Assembly: GCA_964200075.2 (NCBI GenBank)
Contig: CAXNAA020000116.1
Location: 1 to 27,565, forward strand
DNA: 27,565 bases
Direction of reading: 5' to 3'
DNA from: Sphacelaria rigidula
Taxonomy: Eukaryota > Phaeophyceae > Sphacelariales
Shown here: piece after piece, positions 10,501-19,000 of the stretch
How positions within the stretch are numbered: the stretch's first letter is position 1
Layout: every line of letters starts with the position of its first letter
The notes under the pieces: generated by a model
Database searches by the model: none
What the model saw: the letters and a program-made list of their open reading frames with translations, nothing else
Told to the model about the DNA's origin: nothing
Made by a program: the position numbers and the translations under genes

Positions 10501-11284
10501 TGTAAATAGCACACACATGCATTACTCTGTAGCAGCGTGTAGATACTGCAGTTAAAGAGGGAAGGTACGAGAGAAATTAAACGCCCCAGGGTTCAACTCG
10601 CAGGTCTCGTGAGGGACAGAGTTGATGAAAGTCACAACATGGCCCCATCCTCCCATCGAAAAGGTACAGCAACGAACAAAAAACACACAGAATACACACA
10701 GATCTTCACCTGCCGTCTTCCGGCTGCTCGAATCCACTCAACCGATCTCCGTTACCCTGCCGCTCCCTCTCCCCTCGCCCCCCCCCCCGCCCCCCGCCTC
10801 CACCCCCGCCGCCAAGCGGCGACAACCCGGACCCTCCGCCGCCCATGCTCTCCGAACTGTTCGGGCTGCTGCCCGCAGAGGCCGCAGGAGAGTCGTCGCC
10901 TTCGCCCAGCGACCCGGGGTCATCGATGGGCATGTTGCTGCCGCCGCTGCCATCGTTGTTGCTGTCATCTGACGGGGGCCGCTGTTGTTGCTGTTGCGGC
11001 ACATTGCTTGATGATGATGGTGTCCTGTTCAAGTTGCTGTGTGGAATATTAGCATCTTCGAGGCCTGGGACAGGAGACCCACCGCCCCCGTCCCCGCCGT
11101 CGCTGCCGCCGTCAGCACCGAGGTTTTCCCCGGCGTTTTCAACCGTGTTGTTGTTAGACGTGGTGGTATCTACGCTTGTCGTTGGCGTGGTGCGTCGGTC
11201 TCCATCGCCATTCGGAGACGATGGCATTCTGTTCGATGGGCTTGACGCGTCTATTGAACGTTTTGCGTGTAAGCTTGTACGCCC
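1..11284 (-). CDS. Large multi-exon scaffold protein, possibly USP9X/USP34-like; runs off the left edge
   Basis: Exons in transcript order: 11284-10710, 9676-9347, 8585-8391, 7369-6821, 4931-4863, 3446-3309, 1777-1542, 674-551, 258-139 and 47 to the edge. All have pyrimidine/AG acceptors and GT donors. Phases agree at every junction except the first, which needs an undetected exon or an acceptor at about 9662. The protein runs through a Gly/Ser/Asn/Gln-rich low-complexity head, helical segments, an Ala/Lys/Glu coiled-coil-like stretch, 'LVRHLCYLMVPLGEQQMRD', 'LVLRHLRSSSLPMRLWGWEQ', then a VEGAGTPFCNGIYR module and a Cys-containing segment. The helical-repeat style recalls N-terminal scaffolds of very large deubiquitinases. 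No Cys-box or His-box is visible, so this assignment is tentative. That this is one real gene is much surer than its name. Confidence 0.6.
139..258 (-). CDS. Minus-strand gene: Cys-containing exon
   Basis: 40 codons, phase 0. Acceptor ttctgcag context (ATGACTGCAG), donor AACAAG|gtacgt. It encodes NVKGLNPAPTVTPCEGVLCP, PGQERNCMEWDLVNWIIGNK. The three cysteines are suggestive but not enough to call a domain. Confidence 0.72.
259..550 (-). other. Intron of the minus-strand gene
   Basis: A/T-rich, no repeat or gene recognised. Confidence 0.6.
551..674 (-). CDS. Minus-strand gene: second half of the module
   Basis: One base completing Ser, then 41 codons (124 bp). Acceptor tttttcag, donor AAAGCC|gtgagt. 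It encodes EADPTCPGTDKDVDYYQHKS, MENYMPQRTGWEASGDSKA. With the previous exon this gives WWFIS...DVDYY...MPQRTGW, the expected continuation of the module. Confidence 0.75.
675..1541 (-). other. Intron of the minus-strand gene
   Basis: Holds SINE-like copy 1 and a small inverted repeat (gagtatggcaatcc near 1139, complement near 1196-1209). The motif ggcaatccct recurs at about 1232 and 1258. Otherwise nothing recognised. Confidence 0.55.
901..992 (+). repeat. SINE-like repeat copy 1
   Basis: accggggagagatggattga, then gaccacagactcgtccc, a G-run expanded to about 18 bases, then ggttcaaagtgcgacaaata and an (AATA)n end. It shares head and tail with the minus-strand copy at 17.8 kb. Lies in an intron of the minus-strand gene. 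Confidence 0.62.
1542..1777 (-). CDS. Minus-strand gene: VxGAG...NGxY module exon
   Basis: 78 codons plus two bases (236 bp, phase 2). Acceptor tcctcccaccag, donor ATCAG|gtgcgt. It starts VEGAGTPFCNGIYRM, passes through DEEDVPKYTYQAKGGPLL and ends KASWWFI. From memory, the pattern V-x-GAG...NG-x-Y...Y...W-x-I recurs in stramenopile proteins of unclear function. I see one copy here. Confidence 0.78.
1778..3308 (-). other. Intron of the minus-strand gene
   Basis: Holds SINE-like copy 2. The gatgcgtcag motif followed by a T tract occurs twice at about 1909-1975. Open frames at 2552-3231 have no family resemblance. The exon join across this intron (AKAYV-VEGAG) is in phase, so no exon is needed here. 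Confidence 0.6.
2109..2206 (+). repeat. SINE-like repeat copy 2
   Basis: accgggagac, then ggattgatccctt, caggccacggac, tcccgaggaaggggagga, then an A-rich end (aagaaaaaaaaaa). About 125 bp upstream also aligns loosely with the region before the 5.4 kb copy (gtgagt...agtcgaagcggtg), so the unit may begin near 1985. Confidence 0.6.
3309..3446 (-). CDS. Minus-strand gene: exon with RLWGWEQ segment
   Basis: 46 codons, phase 0 at both ends. Acceptor ggtggaaacag, donor TACGTG|gtgagc. It encodes FHANLVLRHLRSSSLPMRLW, GWEQTEELIIL and RWNAKAYV. Joined to the next exon it reads AKAYV-VEGAGTPF without a break, which strongly supports this boundary. Confidence 0.75.
3447..4862 (-). other. Probable intron of the minus-strand gene
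   Basis: Contains the (AT)n tract. Open frames at 3810-4357 on both strands overlap one another and look like chance. A small missed exon cannot be excluded. Confidence 0.45.
4679..4704. repeat. (AT)n microsatellite
   Basis: An uninterrupted alternating A/T run of about 24 bp in an intron of the minus-strand gene. Confidence 0.9.
4863..4931 (-). CDS. Minus-strand gene: short exon, 23 codons
   Basis: 69 bp, phase 0 at both ends. Acceptor gtttgcgtgcgtacag with a long T/C-rich lead, donor GCGAGAT|gtaagt. It encodes SLSNLVRHLCYL then MVPLGEQQMRD. Position, phase and consensus splice sites support it. No function can be read from so short an exon. Confidence 0.65.
5366..5455 (+). repeat. SINE-like repeat copy 3
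   Basis: gagagatgggttgatatctt, then gcactagtcccgaggaaggg and gaggggg, ending in an A-rich region (gaaacggaataaag). Upstream sequence from about 5245 (gtgaggatac, cgacagtcgacgcggtgat) also resembles the region before copy 2. Confidence 0.55.
5561..5626 (+). mobile_element. Family A LINE terminal tail only
   Basis: About 65 bp matching the last part of family A: tctcgaaaggggtg, then gatggtcaaacgact, then caagcaacga and GAGTAC at 5621-5626, followed by ccccttccccc-type sequence. Only the extreme 3' end is present. Confidence 0.7.
6560..6668 (+). mobile_element. Family B LINE-like 3' end
   Basis: Shares cttggtgattg, the cgggcgaaaacccgg hairpin, cggcgtgctcc, ggtcaatggtcctacgac and catgcaagataatgagtac with the 20.5 kb copy. 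The last 50 bp resemble family A's tail. The sequence after it is C/T-rich. Confidence 0.75.
6821..7369 (-). CDS. Minus-strand gene: Ala-rich helical exon
   Basis: 183 codons, phase 0 at both ends. Acceptor accctcctaaacag, donor AAGAT|gtgagt. It begins HRIKLCQTFMANGGFEVVAK, continues with a long Ala/Lys/Gln/Glu helix (QRAAAKASVKQKERVAQLAM), a Gly/Pro/Ala linker (GQPGGAGGAGG) and a helical end (ECRLDTSPNAVGVVVKTCTA, then LTDEALKKENQD). The frame stays open upstream through the poly-G/C tract and the N gap, but that part reads as poly-Pro and is not coding. Confidence 0.75.
7370..8390 (-). other. Intron of the minus-strand gene
   Basis: Holds the G-tract and gap region. Nothing else recognised in 7650-8390. 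Confidence 0.6.
7403..7648. repeat. G-tract region with duplicated flank and a 10-base gap
   Basis: A (GC)n stretch and a long G run (about 7417-7436) are followed by gacaggacaggatacaaatt, gttgtaaattggttttggag. Then come ten N at 7488-7497, more G-rich sequence with a run of roughly 40 G, and the same gacaggacagg...ttttggag sequence again (about 7599-7642). It lies in the intron upstream of the Ala-rich exon. The frames open across it are poly-Pro or poly-Gly artefacts. Confidence 0.85.
8391..8585 (-). CDS. Minus-strand gene: exon HASKFGKFEIGCAKRTLEMS
   Basis: 65 codons, phase 0 at both ends. Acceptor tgcgttacgcag, donor CCAGAG|gtgagt. It encodes FGKFEIGCAKRTLEMSCNVL, LLQDGNTEFMDTV and FDPTRTIFSPLKTLW, a helical, moderately hydrophobic segment without a motif I can name. 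Confidence 0.72.
8586..9346 (-). other. Intron of the minus-strand gene
   Basis: Holds a family A LINE 3' end on the opposite strand. Otherwise nothing recognised. Confidence 0.6.
8938..9217 (+). mobile_element. Family A LINE 3' end
   Basis: Homologous at base level to the 24.3-24.57 kb copy. Shared landmarks are aaacgaaggt, gaaatcgtttgatgca, gacggcgaaacagga, gagcacccaaatg and the tail ending TGAGTAC at 9211-9217, then a C/T-rich run. Truncated at the 5' side and decayed (stops). It lies in an intron of the minus-strand gene, antisense to it. Confidence 0.8.
9347..9676 (-). CDS. Minus-strand gene: exon with helical segment
   Basis: 110 codons, in frame after acceptor ccatacag at 9677-9679, with ATG GAG ATG as the first codons. 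It could therefore be a start exon or an internal one. It contains RLDLSVFEMVRKGL, HMSIELATKVYNRPEAKRFL and HQFLHQITGIMLDQ. The donor used here is GTG|gtacct at 9347. An alternative donor CAG|gtattc at 9464 is also phase 0 and would drop the last 39 residues (Ala/Thr-rich). The family is not recognised from this exon alone. Confidence 0.6.
9677..10709 (-). other. Intron, possibly with an undetected exon
   Basis: Nothing recognised. The phase conflict between the flanking exons means a small exon may be hidden here. I found no candidate with good splice sites. Confidence 0.35.
10710..11284 (-). CDS. Minus-strand gene: low-complexity N-terminal exon
   Basis: The frame opens after a TAA near 11330. 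It can begin either at an acceptor (ccccccaccacag, exon from 11284) or with translation at the ATG at 11227. It encodes Gly/Ser/Asn/Asp-rich sequence with a five-Gln run and a poly-Gly stretch, ending GFEQPEDG before donor CGGCAG|gtgaag (phase 2). The phase does not match an exon starting at 9676. It does match an alternative acceptor (cagcccag) that would start the next exon at about 9661. Low-complexity sequence makes the reading frame less certain, although the frame is open for over 570 bp with a sound donor. Confidence 0.5.
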
Positions 11285-12927
11285 CTGTGGTGGGGGGTCA
11301 AGGTTGCGTAGCCAGGGGAGATTTAGAGGTTAAATCTGGATGTTGGGAGTATTCATGTAGTATGTACTACTATTATACATGATCTACAGCGCGTGTACAT
11401 TGGTCCGTGGTCTTGTGTCAAGGGCAGACGGAACAAACGTACACCGATGGTGTTGTGTGTGCAAAGTATTGAGCACTACTGGTGTATGCTGCGTGAAATT
11501 CGGGGTCAGTTGTTGTTCTTACAGATATTGCGGGTGATGAGCAAATAATCGTGGGCAAGACGACAGGAGTACTGTACGACGTCTCACCCGACTCCTTCGT
11601 GACTGCTTGAGACGGCTGCAGATTGTCCGTTGCCACGCCGACTCTGGTCAGGCATTCACGAAAGCTTTGTCCAATTCTTCTGCCTATCGTCGGGACAAGA
11701 TGCCGTGAACGGGAAGCGATGTGGGTGTCAATCCTCTCTGCCCGCCTTGCTCCCTGAAGATAATGCCCCATGTCATGAAACCGATTTACGAACACAGCAG
11801 TCACAGCGTAGCGCGGAGTGAAGTCAGGTAGGGACTGGTACTTGCAGTGGGAACAGAGCCCTACACCTAGACGTGCAGGACTACACGTGAAGCCGAAGAG
11901 CTCACCCGTATGTTATTCATCCGCTAACGTACGGTACTGGTGCTGTCATGACAGACACCCTCATACTTGACTCTCTTGTCATCTCACGCTCGCGAGTGGG
12001 ACACTTGGATTTTTCAGAGAACGCTGGCCAACGAAGGCACATGGCAAAGTCAGACTACCTGCGCCACCTGCTGCACACATTGGATCAGCAATAAATGGGA
12101 CACCGGCATAACTAGATTGTGAGCATGCCAGCGACGCATTGAAGCTGGTTGCGTCGAGACTCGTGACATTTGCTGATATTGGCCTAACCGAAAGGAGGGT
12201 TCCGAAACATCAACTCGAGGGCGCCTCTAACAAGGGCACAAAAAACAATCAACACAACACCAAATGCAGCTGTGCGCAGGTAAAGGGAAGCAAATATGCG
12301 TCAAAGGTTAATCGATGGCTAACACGTAAAGCATCAGCAAACCACGATCCCACCCAAGCATGTTGCACACATGGCTGTCTGGAGTACCCTGCATTGAATG
12401 CATAACACTACCCCTACATGAAAGGCAATGCGCGGATCCTGATACGGGCAGCTACCGGGCGGAGGCAACCGCTTCACCTACAATGCCCGCATTACACGTA
12501 AGGAGAAAGACTTTGCACAGAATTGTGCACAGCACATCAACCCGTTGTGTTGACCACAACCAAGCCATAGTAACAAAAAACAATCTTACAGTACTACATA
12601 TGCTGCACCTTGAGAGAACAACTTTTTTGCGGCTCCGGCTTCACGCCGGCGTATTTCTCTCTCCACGGTCGCTCTCTATCTCTCTCCTGATGGGCGACCT
12701 CGTCCTCTGGGCAATATTGCCGTGCTGACTTCTCCTCGTAGGCGTCTTCGGTAGGACGTACGTGAAAATTAATGTACCGCACAAGCTATGGATCATGCAA
12801 AGCACGACCCGCAGCAGTGGCGCAAAAGACCGCCGTCTCTCTCTCGTTCTCCCTGCACCTCTACCTCTTCTTTATCGCTTCTGCTACTTTCCTATTGTTA
12901 AAGTTTCTATTTCTGTTTTAGAATCCC
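11285..12927. promoter_or_regulatory. Intergenic region between divergent genes; probable 5' UTR and promoters
   Basis: No convincing coding sequence. Open frames on both strands here (for example 11418-11804 minus and 12360-12728 plus) lack family resemblance and paired splice sites. The region separates the first detected exons of two head-to-head genes, so both promoters are expected here. A T-rich stretch ending in an acceptor (about 12893-12920) implies a spliced 5' UTR for TBL2. I cannot point to a TATA box or start site. Confidence 0.4.
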
Positions 12928-13086
12928 ATGGCAACGATAGTTTGGTGGCTGTTCTTGGGCTTCTTCGTTGGTAGCCTGGCCATCATTTGGTGGGTACTGT
13001 TCGTGGAACACGACCTGGAACCCGAGTCATTAGAGGACGATGGACAACACGATGGAGAAGAAGCTCTTCTGGCAGGAATGGATGGG
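12928..13086 (+). CDS. TBL2: TBL2 exon 1: start codon and N-terminal membrane anchor
   Basis: Residues 1-53. The ATG is followed by a hydrophobic run rich in W, F, L and I, then an acidic stretch ending MDG before the donor gtgagc; phase 0. A strong acceptor (pyrimidine tract, then ttttag at 12915-12920) lies just 7 bp before the ATG. The 5' UTR is therefore probably spliced, with a non-coding first exon further upstream that I could not place. Confidence 0.88.
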
Positions 13087-16000
13087 GTGAGCCTTAATCA
13101 ACTTCATAGCATAGTGTGCCTGTTTTTTTACGACTCCTAAGAAAACGGCGTGTGCAGCGCAAAATAGTCACATGTTGAGAGGAGACGGAATTGCGCCGCA
13201 ATTTGTTCCGATATTACGGAAGAGGGTAGGAGCGGGGGTAGGAGCGACAGCGGAATCTTAACAAGGAGTGCAGCCGCTCCGCAGTCGCAGCAGATCCCGG
13301 GAACCTATCGCACTACATTGCTATTCCTTTTCAATAGTATGGAGGCAGTATTTTTGGAGATTAGGCGCCCCAACACAGCACACCTGGCGTCTAATCCTGA
13401 AAGACGTGTGTGGATTGAACCCGCACGTAAGTGTTGACCCAGCAGTTTCGGCGTCCCAAGGCATTTTGTGAATTACGTGGCTTGAAAGGATGATTATGCA
13501 CGATCCTGCGGTGATCCCGAAAATTAGAACACTTCCTGATGACAATCCCAGAGGGTAACAACATGAAATCCGCGCGGAGGCATGGGTAGATTCGGTCATG
13601 CTTGTTTACGTCGGCCCCATGTTGGTCAAGGCTGGCACCACGACGGGAAATAACCACAAGTCACGGTTCTCCACACGTTAGAGGCAGATGCCGTTGGGTT
13701 TTATACGCCGTGTTGAGCAGAACCCGGCTGCACAACGCAGCCAAAGAGAGGAGTGTCTTCTACCAAGGACCACTACGGACCTGTTTGGGCAGGGGGTAAC
13801 GTCTCCTCCATCACCGTGCCTGACTTAGCTTGGCGGTTACCACGACGGTCTGAGAATGACAGGAGCGGTTGCTGTAGTTTTGTTCTATTAGAATCAACCG
13901 GATATCCGGTGACATGCTCCCACGTGAGTATATTTATCTGACACGCGCATGATCGTCTTTTTGCGTAGGCTTCACTTGGTTCCAGAATAGAACAGAGTGC
14001 GAGTTGCAATTTGAAAAAAAATCACCGATGGATGAGTATTATAGCTCTGCCCAGGCGTGGTTCGCACCGTACAGACAGTACACAGCACTCATTGTACTGC
14101 CACTAAAAACACACAGTGTCAACTTCGTGGGTCTTGCCGTCGCGGGATGCATATCGTGCAATAAACGCTTCTCTCTTCCGCGGTGTTGTGCATCCTTTCC
14201 CATATTTTTGCCAAATGCGCGGTGACTGGTGTGTGGCGCCAGGTATCCGTGCTGATGTGGCGACCTCTCTTCCAAGGACATTTGCCCCTCTAGTCTTCGT
14301 ATATTTCAGGCCTTAGCGCATGACCGTTTCCAACTGACGCCGCGGATGATGAATTACAATCGCTGTAAAATGCCTCCATAATATTGCACTGACCAGGCTG
14401 TTCGGACGCTGTTTTTTCCAAAACAAAACCCAAGATATGTGTGCCGTTGTTGTTATTACCTTGCCGTTGCTCCTCCTGTTGGTATTCTGTTTTTCGGGCC
14501 TTTTATGGAGTGTCCATGCATGAATCGGGTACTTGACCTCCGAACCAGTGATAGCTTCCTGTTTCAGAGATCAATGTCTAGTTTATGAAATCAAGAGGTT
14601 GGTCGATTCAGATCGAGAGCTACGGCAGTAGTGCTGAAGAGAGGCGAAAAGTGCCTCGGAGTCACAACAAGAGAATCTTCGAGCTCAGAAGTCACCATTT
14701 CGTCCGCTGGAAGAGGCTACCCACCGTGACAGATCACCCTGTCACCGCTTACAGAGAGATCTAGTGGGCAGCCCCATCTGATGACCAGTTTCAACTGTCA
14801 CCCGTAATCCGCTGACCGTCACACTTTGTTTTTCAACCAGATGTTGTTGTCAAGAGGTTATTCGTAAAAACGATCAATCGGAAATCGAAACTAGCTTCAA
14901 GTATGACGCTGTGAACAGCCTCCTTCACTACCGCAACCTACGTGCATTCGACTTCCCACCCCTTTGTAAGATCTTCATCCTCCGCCGAGGGTGTTCTGGC
15001 CAAAATAAATCAAATCAAAATTCTAAATCGAAAAACAGAGTGTTCCTCTGGGTGCACTGCCCTCTCTGTAGCTACACGCCTTTCATCATTCCTAACAATC
15101 TGGCACCAAATATGACTTAGTGGCGGTACCCGTTGGTGGCGATTTGGTACCAAAATCGAGAAGCATTCCGATCTCTATTTGCACCCCACTCTATTCCTTG
15201 ACGCATTGGGGCCACAACGAGTACATCGCACGTGGTTTAGGAATGGCTACAGGCAGAGCTGCAAGCTCAATACTGCCTATGGGCCAGTGTTGAGTCTCTG
15301 TTCCAGTCATCTATTGAGCCGCTTGGATCGATCGTGGTTTATTAGCTGTTGGTCGTTGTCGGTCTGCATCTCGGAAACATATCTGGTTCTGGTTCCTGAT
15401 GCAACCTGTCACATCAAAATCGAAAACCACTGGCCCCTGAACATACCGCGTCTTGTTTTCCCCCAGAATCTCATCCTCGGGTTCATCGTCTCTGAGGACA
15501 CCCGTGATAATCTGCCCCCTTTGATATTAGCCTCTGCCCCCGGTAGCCCAATTGGTACAGCTGACGCCATCCAGGGTAAACAAACGCGCCCCCTTTTAAT
15601 TTTTCCCGTCCGTACTCAGTTTTTTCTTCGCGGCTCTTTTTTCGGTAGTTCGCCAATGACCACGCATGCCTCTACCAGTGCAAGTAGCAGTACGGGCCTT
15701 GGAAGGTACTGAGCAGAGATGGGAATGCTTGTTTAGTGTGAAGACGACAACGACAACAGCAGCAACAGCAGCAACGATGAGGACGACAACGACGGCAATG
15801 ACCCCACGAAGGTTAAGCGGACCTGTGAAGGGTTGTCGACGGTTTTTCTAACACGACTCCACCTTTTCGTCCCCCGCAAAACTGTTGTGGTTTTGTTCAG
15901 TTCACGAAGAAGAGGAAGAAAAAAAGTGCCAAGAGCACGAGCAAAGCGGTGAAGAAGCCGTCCGCCATGCCCAAGCCCCACGATCCGGTGAGGAACGAAG

Positions 16001-19000
16001 AACTACTCATCAACTGAAGAGTGAAGTTGAGAGACCATTCCGCTTTTTTAGCACGGTGCGCAAGATATTCACCAAAAGTAAAAGAGGAAGAATCGTGCGA
16101 TGTGGTTGATGAGGGGGTGCTGTGGGAACTTCGCTCTTTTGCTGTTGGTTGCGGAGAGCAAAAGGTACAAGATTCGCTCGGGTAAAAATACCGTCCACGT
16201 TTAGGGTCGTATATGTCACGGCTCGAACCACACGACGAGTCAGTGAAGCTGTTTTGGCACGTATCGAAAGCCTCTGTTGGGCATCCGTAGTTTCCATCGC
16301 GCCTCGTCGAGACCCCACGACGGTTGACACATGGCACCCCTACCTGTTTTGCTCATTCCCTCTGGTCAGAGCTGGGATGGGCCGCCGTCCCCCCTTCTCG
16401 TTCGGGAGCTCAAGGGGCATACTGCCCAGATTACGGGAGTAGCGTTCAGTCCCGACAACCGCTTCGTGGCGACGGCTTCGGCGGACAGCACCGTACGGAT
16501 AACCTTCTTGTGAGTGGCAGTTTGATTGATCGGTTGATTGATTGTCGCACATTAATTGATCCTCCAGGGATCGAGCCGTGGTAACATGATGGACGTACCC
16601 GAGATGAAACAATTCGAAACCACTCGCTGAAGGGACGTGAAAAATGAAACAGAGAGTTGGAACAGACGAACAGAGTAGACCGAAAAAAAGAGAAAACAGA
16701 TGCACAACACGAAGAGAAGCACAAAAACTAGGAATGGCCAGCCTCTGCAACAATCGCAGGTGAGATATGTCTTCCGCATGTGACTCTTGTGAGAGAAATG
16801 TTCTATGGTAGGGTGCGCACTTTTTCCCTGAGGCTCTGCACTGTCGGAGCCTCTCGATGGCAAACATCTGGGCCGTAGTGTGCAGCCTCAGACGATGTTT
16901 GGACTAAAAAGTGCACCCCTACCGTAGAACCCCTGCCGGGGGTGGGGGCTGATATTTAGCGTTTCGCGTTCCCAACAATATACCCGCCGAAAATATGGGG
17001 ATCGTTGTGTTTCATGCGCGTTCATTCCACCGCACTATCTTCACAGAAGGAAAAAAAGTAACGATTGACAAATACGTCTGTGATTTGCTTTGCGTTTCGA
17101 TCCTTTCACGCTACAGCGATGGTCCAATATGAACTTAGGATATCAGCTAAAGAGCAGAGGTATGTGGTGTGAAAAAAGAAACCAGCCCACAAACGGTACT
17201 TGTTCTCTAACTGACGGGTAGGGAACAGCTGATTATATTTTACAGTAAGTCATCATGGGAAAGTACACCGCCGTGAACTGAACTATTTGTGCTTGCATTT
17301 TTGTTGGCTCAATTCAAAGGTACATCTTGTGAAAACTGCGCTCACCATGTGCTCTTTCCTACCGGTGTATGCAAGTCGCAGTTTACTGTCGCCCTTCGGT
17401 GGGGTTCATGGGTGAGAGCTCATAAAATATCCAACATAGTGTGGCCGACTTACACAAGCCCAAGCCACAATCTGTTCCCACAGCTGTTTTTTTCTTGTTG
17501 TACTGGGTATGAATGCGTATGCTTTTACACCAGTAGTCGGGTTGAGGAGGAAGTAGATGCGCAGAGTTGTCCCTGTGGCACAGCAATAGAGAGTAGAACT
17601 CATATGGTTGCAGATTGTGAACTATCCAAGGAGGAATGGGACGTGTTGAAGAGGGGACTGTGGGAAGTAGAAGAAGGTGGGATGAAATCGTTTGGTACGT
17701 TGAATAGTGGCGAGAAAACGATCTCTATACTAGGAGATGCATGGTGGCCACGGACGGCGAAACAGGACGGGGATATTATTTAATTTATTTAATTATTTTG
17801 TGTTATTTGGCGTACTTTGAACCCCTCCCCTTCCTCGGGATGAGTCCGTGGTCTCAAGGGATCAACCCATCTCTCCCCGGTGAGATATGTAAAAGGCTCT
17901 TGTGTAGTATATGAAACAGACGTGATGGGTACCCAAGTGTTGAAGGTGTCTCTGTTGGAAGTAGGAACGGTGCTCCGTCTCGAAAGGAATGCGTGGTCAA
18001 TGGTCACACGCAAGCGACGAATGAGTACGCCCCCCCGCTAAAGCCCATCTGCGCGTGCACGTGTATGTACAGTATAACGGGGAAAGTATGGAGTGGTCGA
18101 TTGGTTTTACGTGACGAGTAGTCGTAGAATCTCCGACAGGTCCCACGTTCAGGGATTTTTCGAGTTCATAAATTGTGGTGAGACAAGTTGACATCCATCA
18201 TCCCAGGCATCAAGCTAGGAAGGCAAATGACTTGTAACGGTTAGGCACGGGAAATTTATCAAGAATAACCGACACCACCAAAGCCTCCTGGCATTCCTCA
18301 AAAGTGCTCACACGAGGCAAATAGGAAACGGGCTCCGCGTATAGATTTTTGTGCAGCCAACCTCCCCTCTGCTTTGCTCGTCCGCGCCCACTTTCATGTA
18401 CCCGATGCGCAACAGGGGCACGATCAAAAATCAAGAACCAAGATACTTTCGCCTGGGCATTGACAGGGATCACGCTACGGCGCTTGCTTTCAACGACAAC
18501 AGCAAGCGACTTGTTTGCGCCACGGACAAGAGTCGGGTGGGTTTCGAGCGAGGCGATCCTCATCCAACGAAGTCGGTACCCCCAGCCCCAATTTTTGTTA
18601 GCCTCGAAGAACAGGAGACGCTCGTACTGTACGTGGAAGTAGTTGAGCTTCCAGATGTAGTCCAATCTTGAACTGAAGCTGCGTCTAGTGATGAGAGTTT
18701 GTTGCTGGACTCAGAGTAAGGATGCGTGATGTTTTCAGAGATGGATAGGAGTTGACCGGGAGTCAGAGACATCCAACTAATCTGAGAAAGAAGATCGGCT
18801 GAGTTACAGAGTTGCCTCGAGACTACTTCACCCCATTATAAAAAATGGGGGTAGGAAATATCAGATCACGTCACAAATATAGATGGGCATAAGTTGTCTT
18901 CTTGCCAATGGTTCTTTTTGCCTCCAGAGTGAGTTCAAGCTGATTTATGGCTCAGGTGGATGGTGTTCGTTTTTTTGTCTGAAAATAGAGGGCGGCGGGG

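Larger units (their letters stand above)
16510..18415 (+). other. TBL2 intron 4
   Basis: Holds a GATTGATT-type repeat, a short foldback element and a family A LINE end with a nested SINE-like repeat. 16930-17500 and 18040-18400 show nothing I recognise. Confidence 0.7.

Noticed and set aside
10609-11333. Plus-strand frames rich in Pro, Arg and Ala opposite the low-complexity exon
   Set aside because: Shadows of biased sequence, with no splice sites or resemblance to a family.
15179-15712. 177-codon open frame in TBL2 intron 1
   Set aside because: No recognisable motif, no family resemblance and no splice context. Likely chance or an old repeat.
18930-18960. Candidate 28-bp micro-exon (SEFKLIYGSG) between TBL2 exons 5 and 6
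   Set aside because: It has AG/GT borders, but its length would shift the frame. Exons 5 and 6 join directly in phase and align with TBL2.
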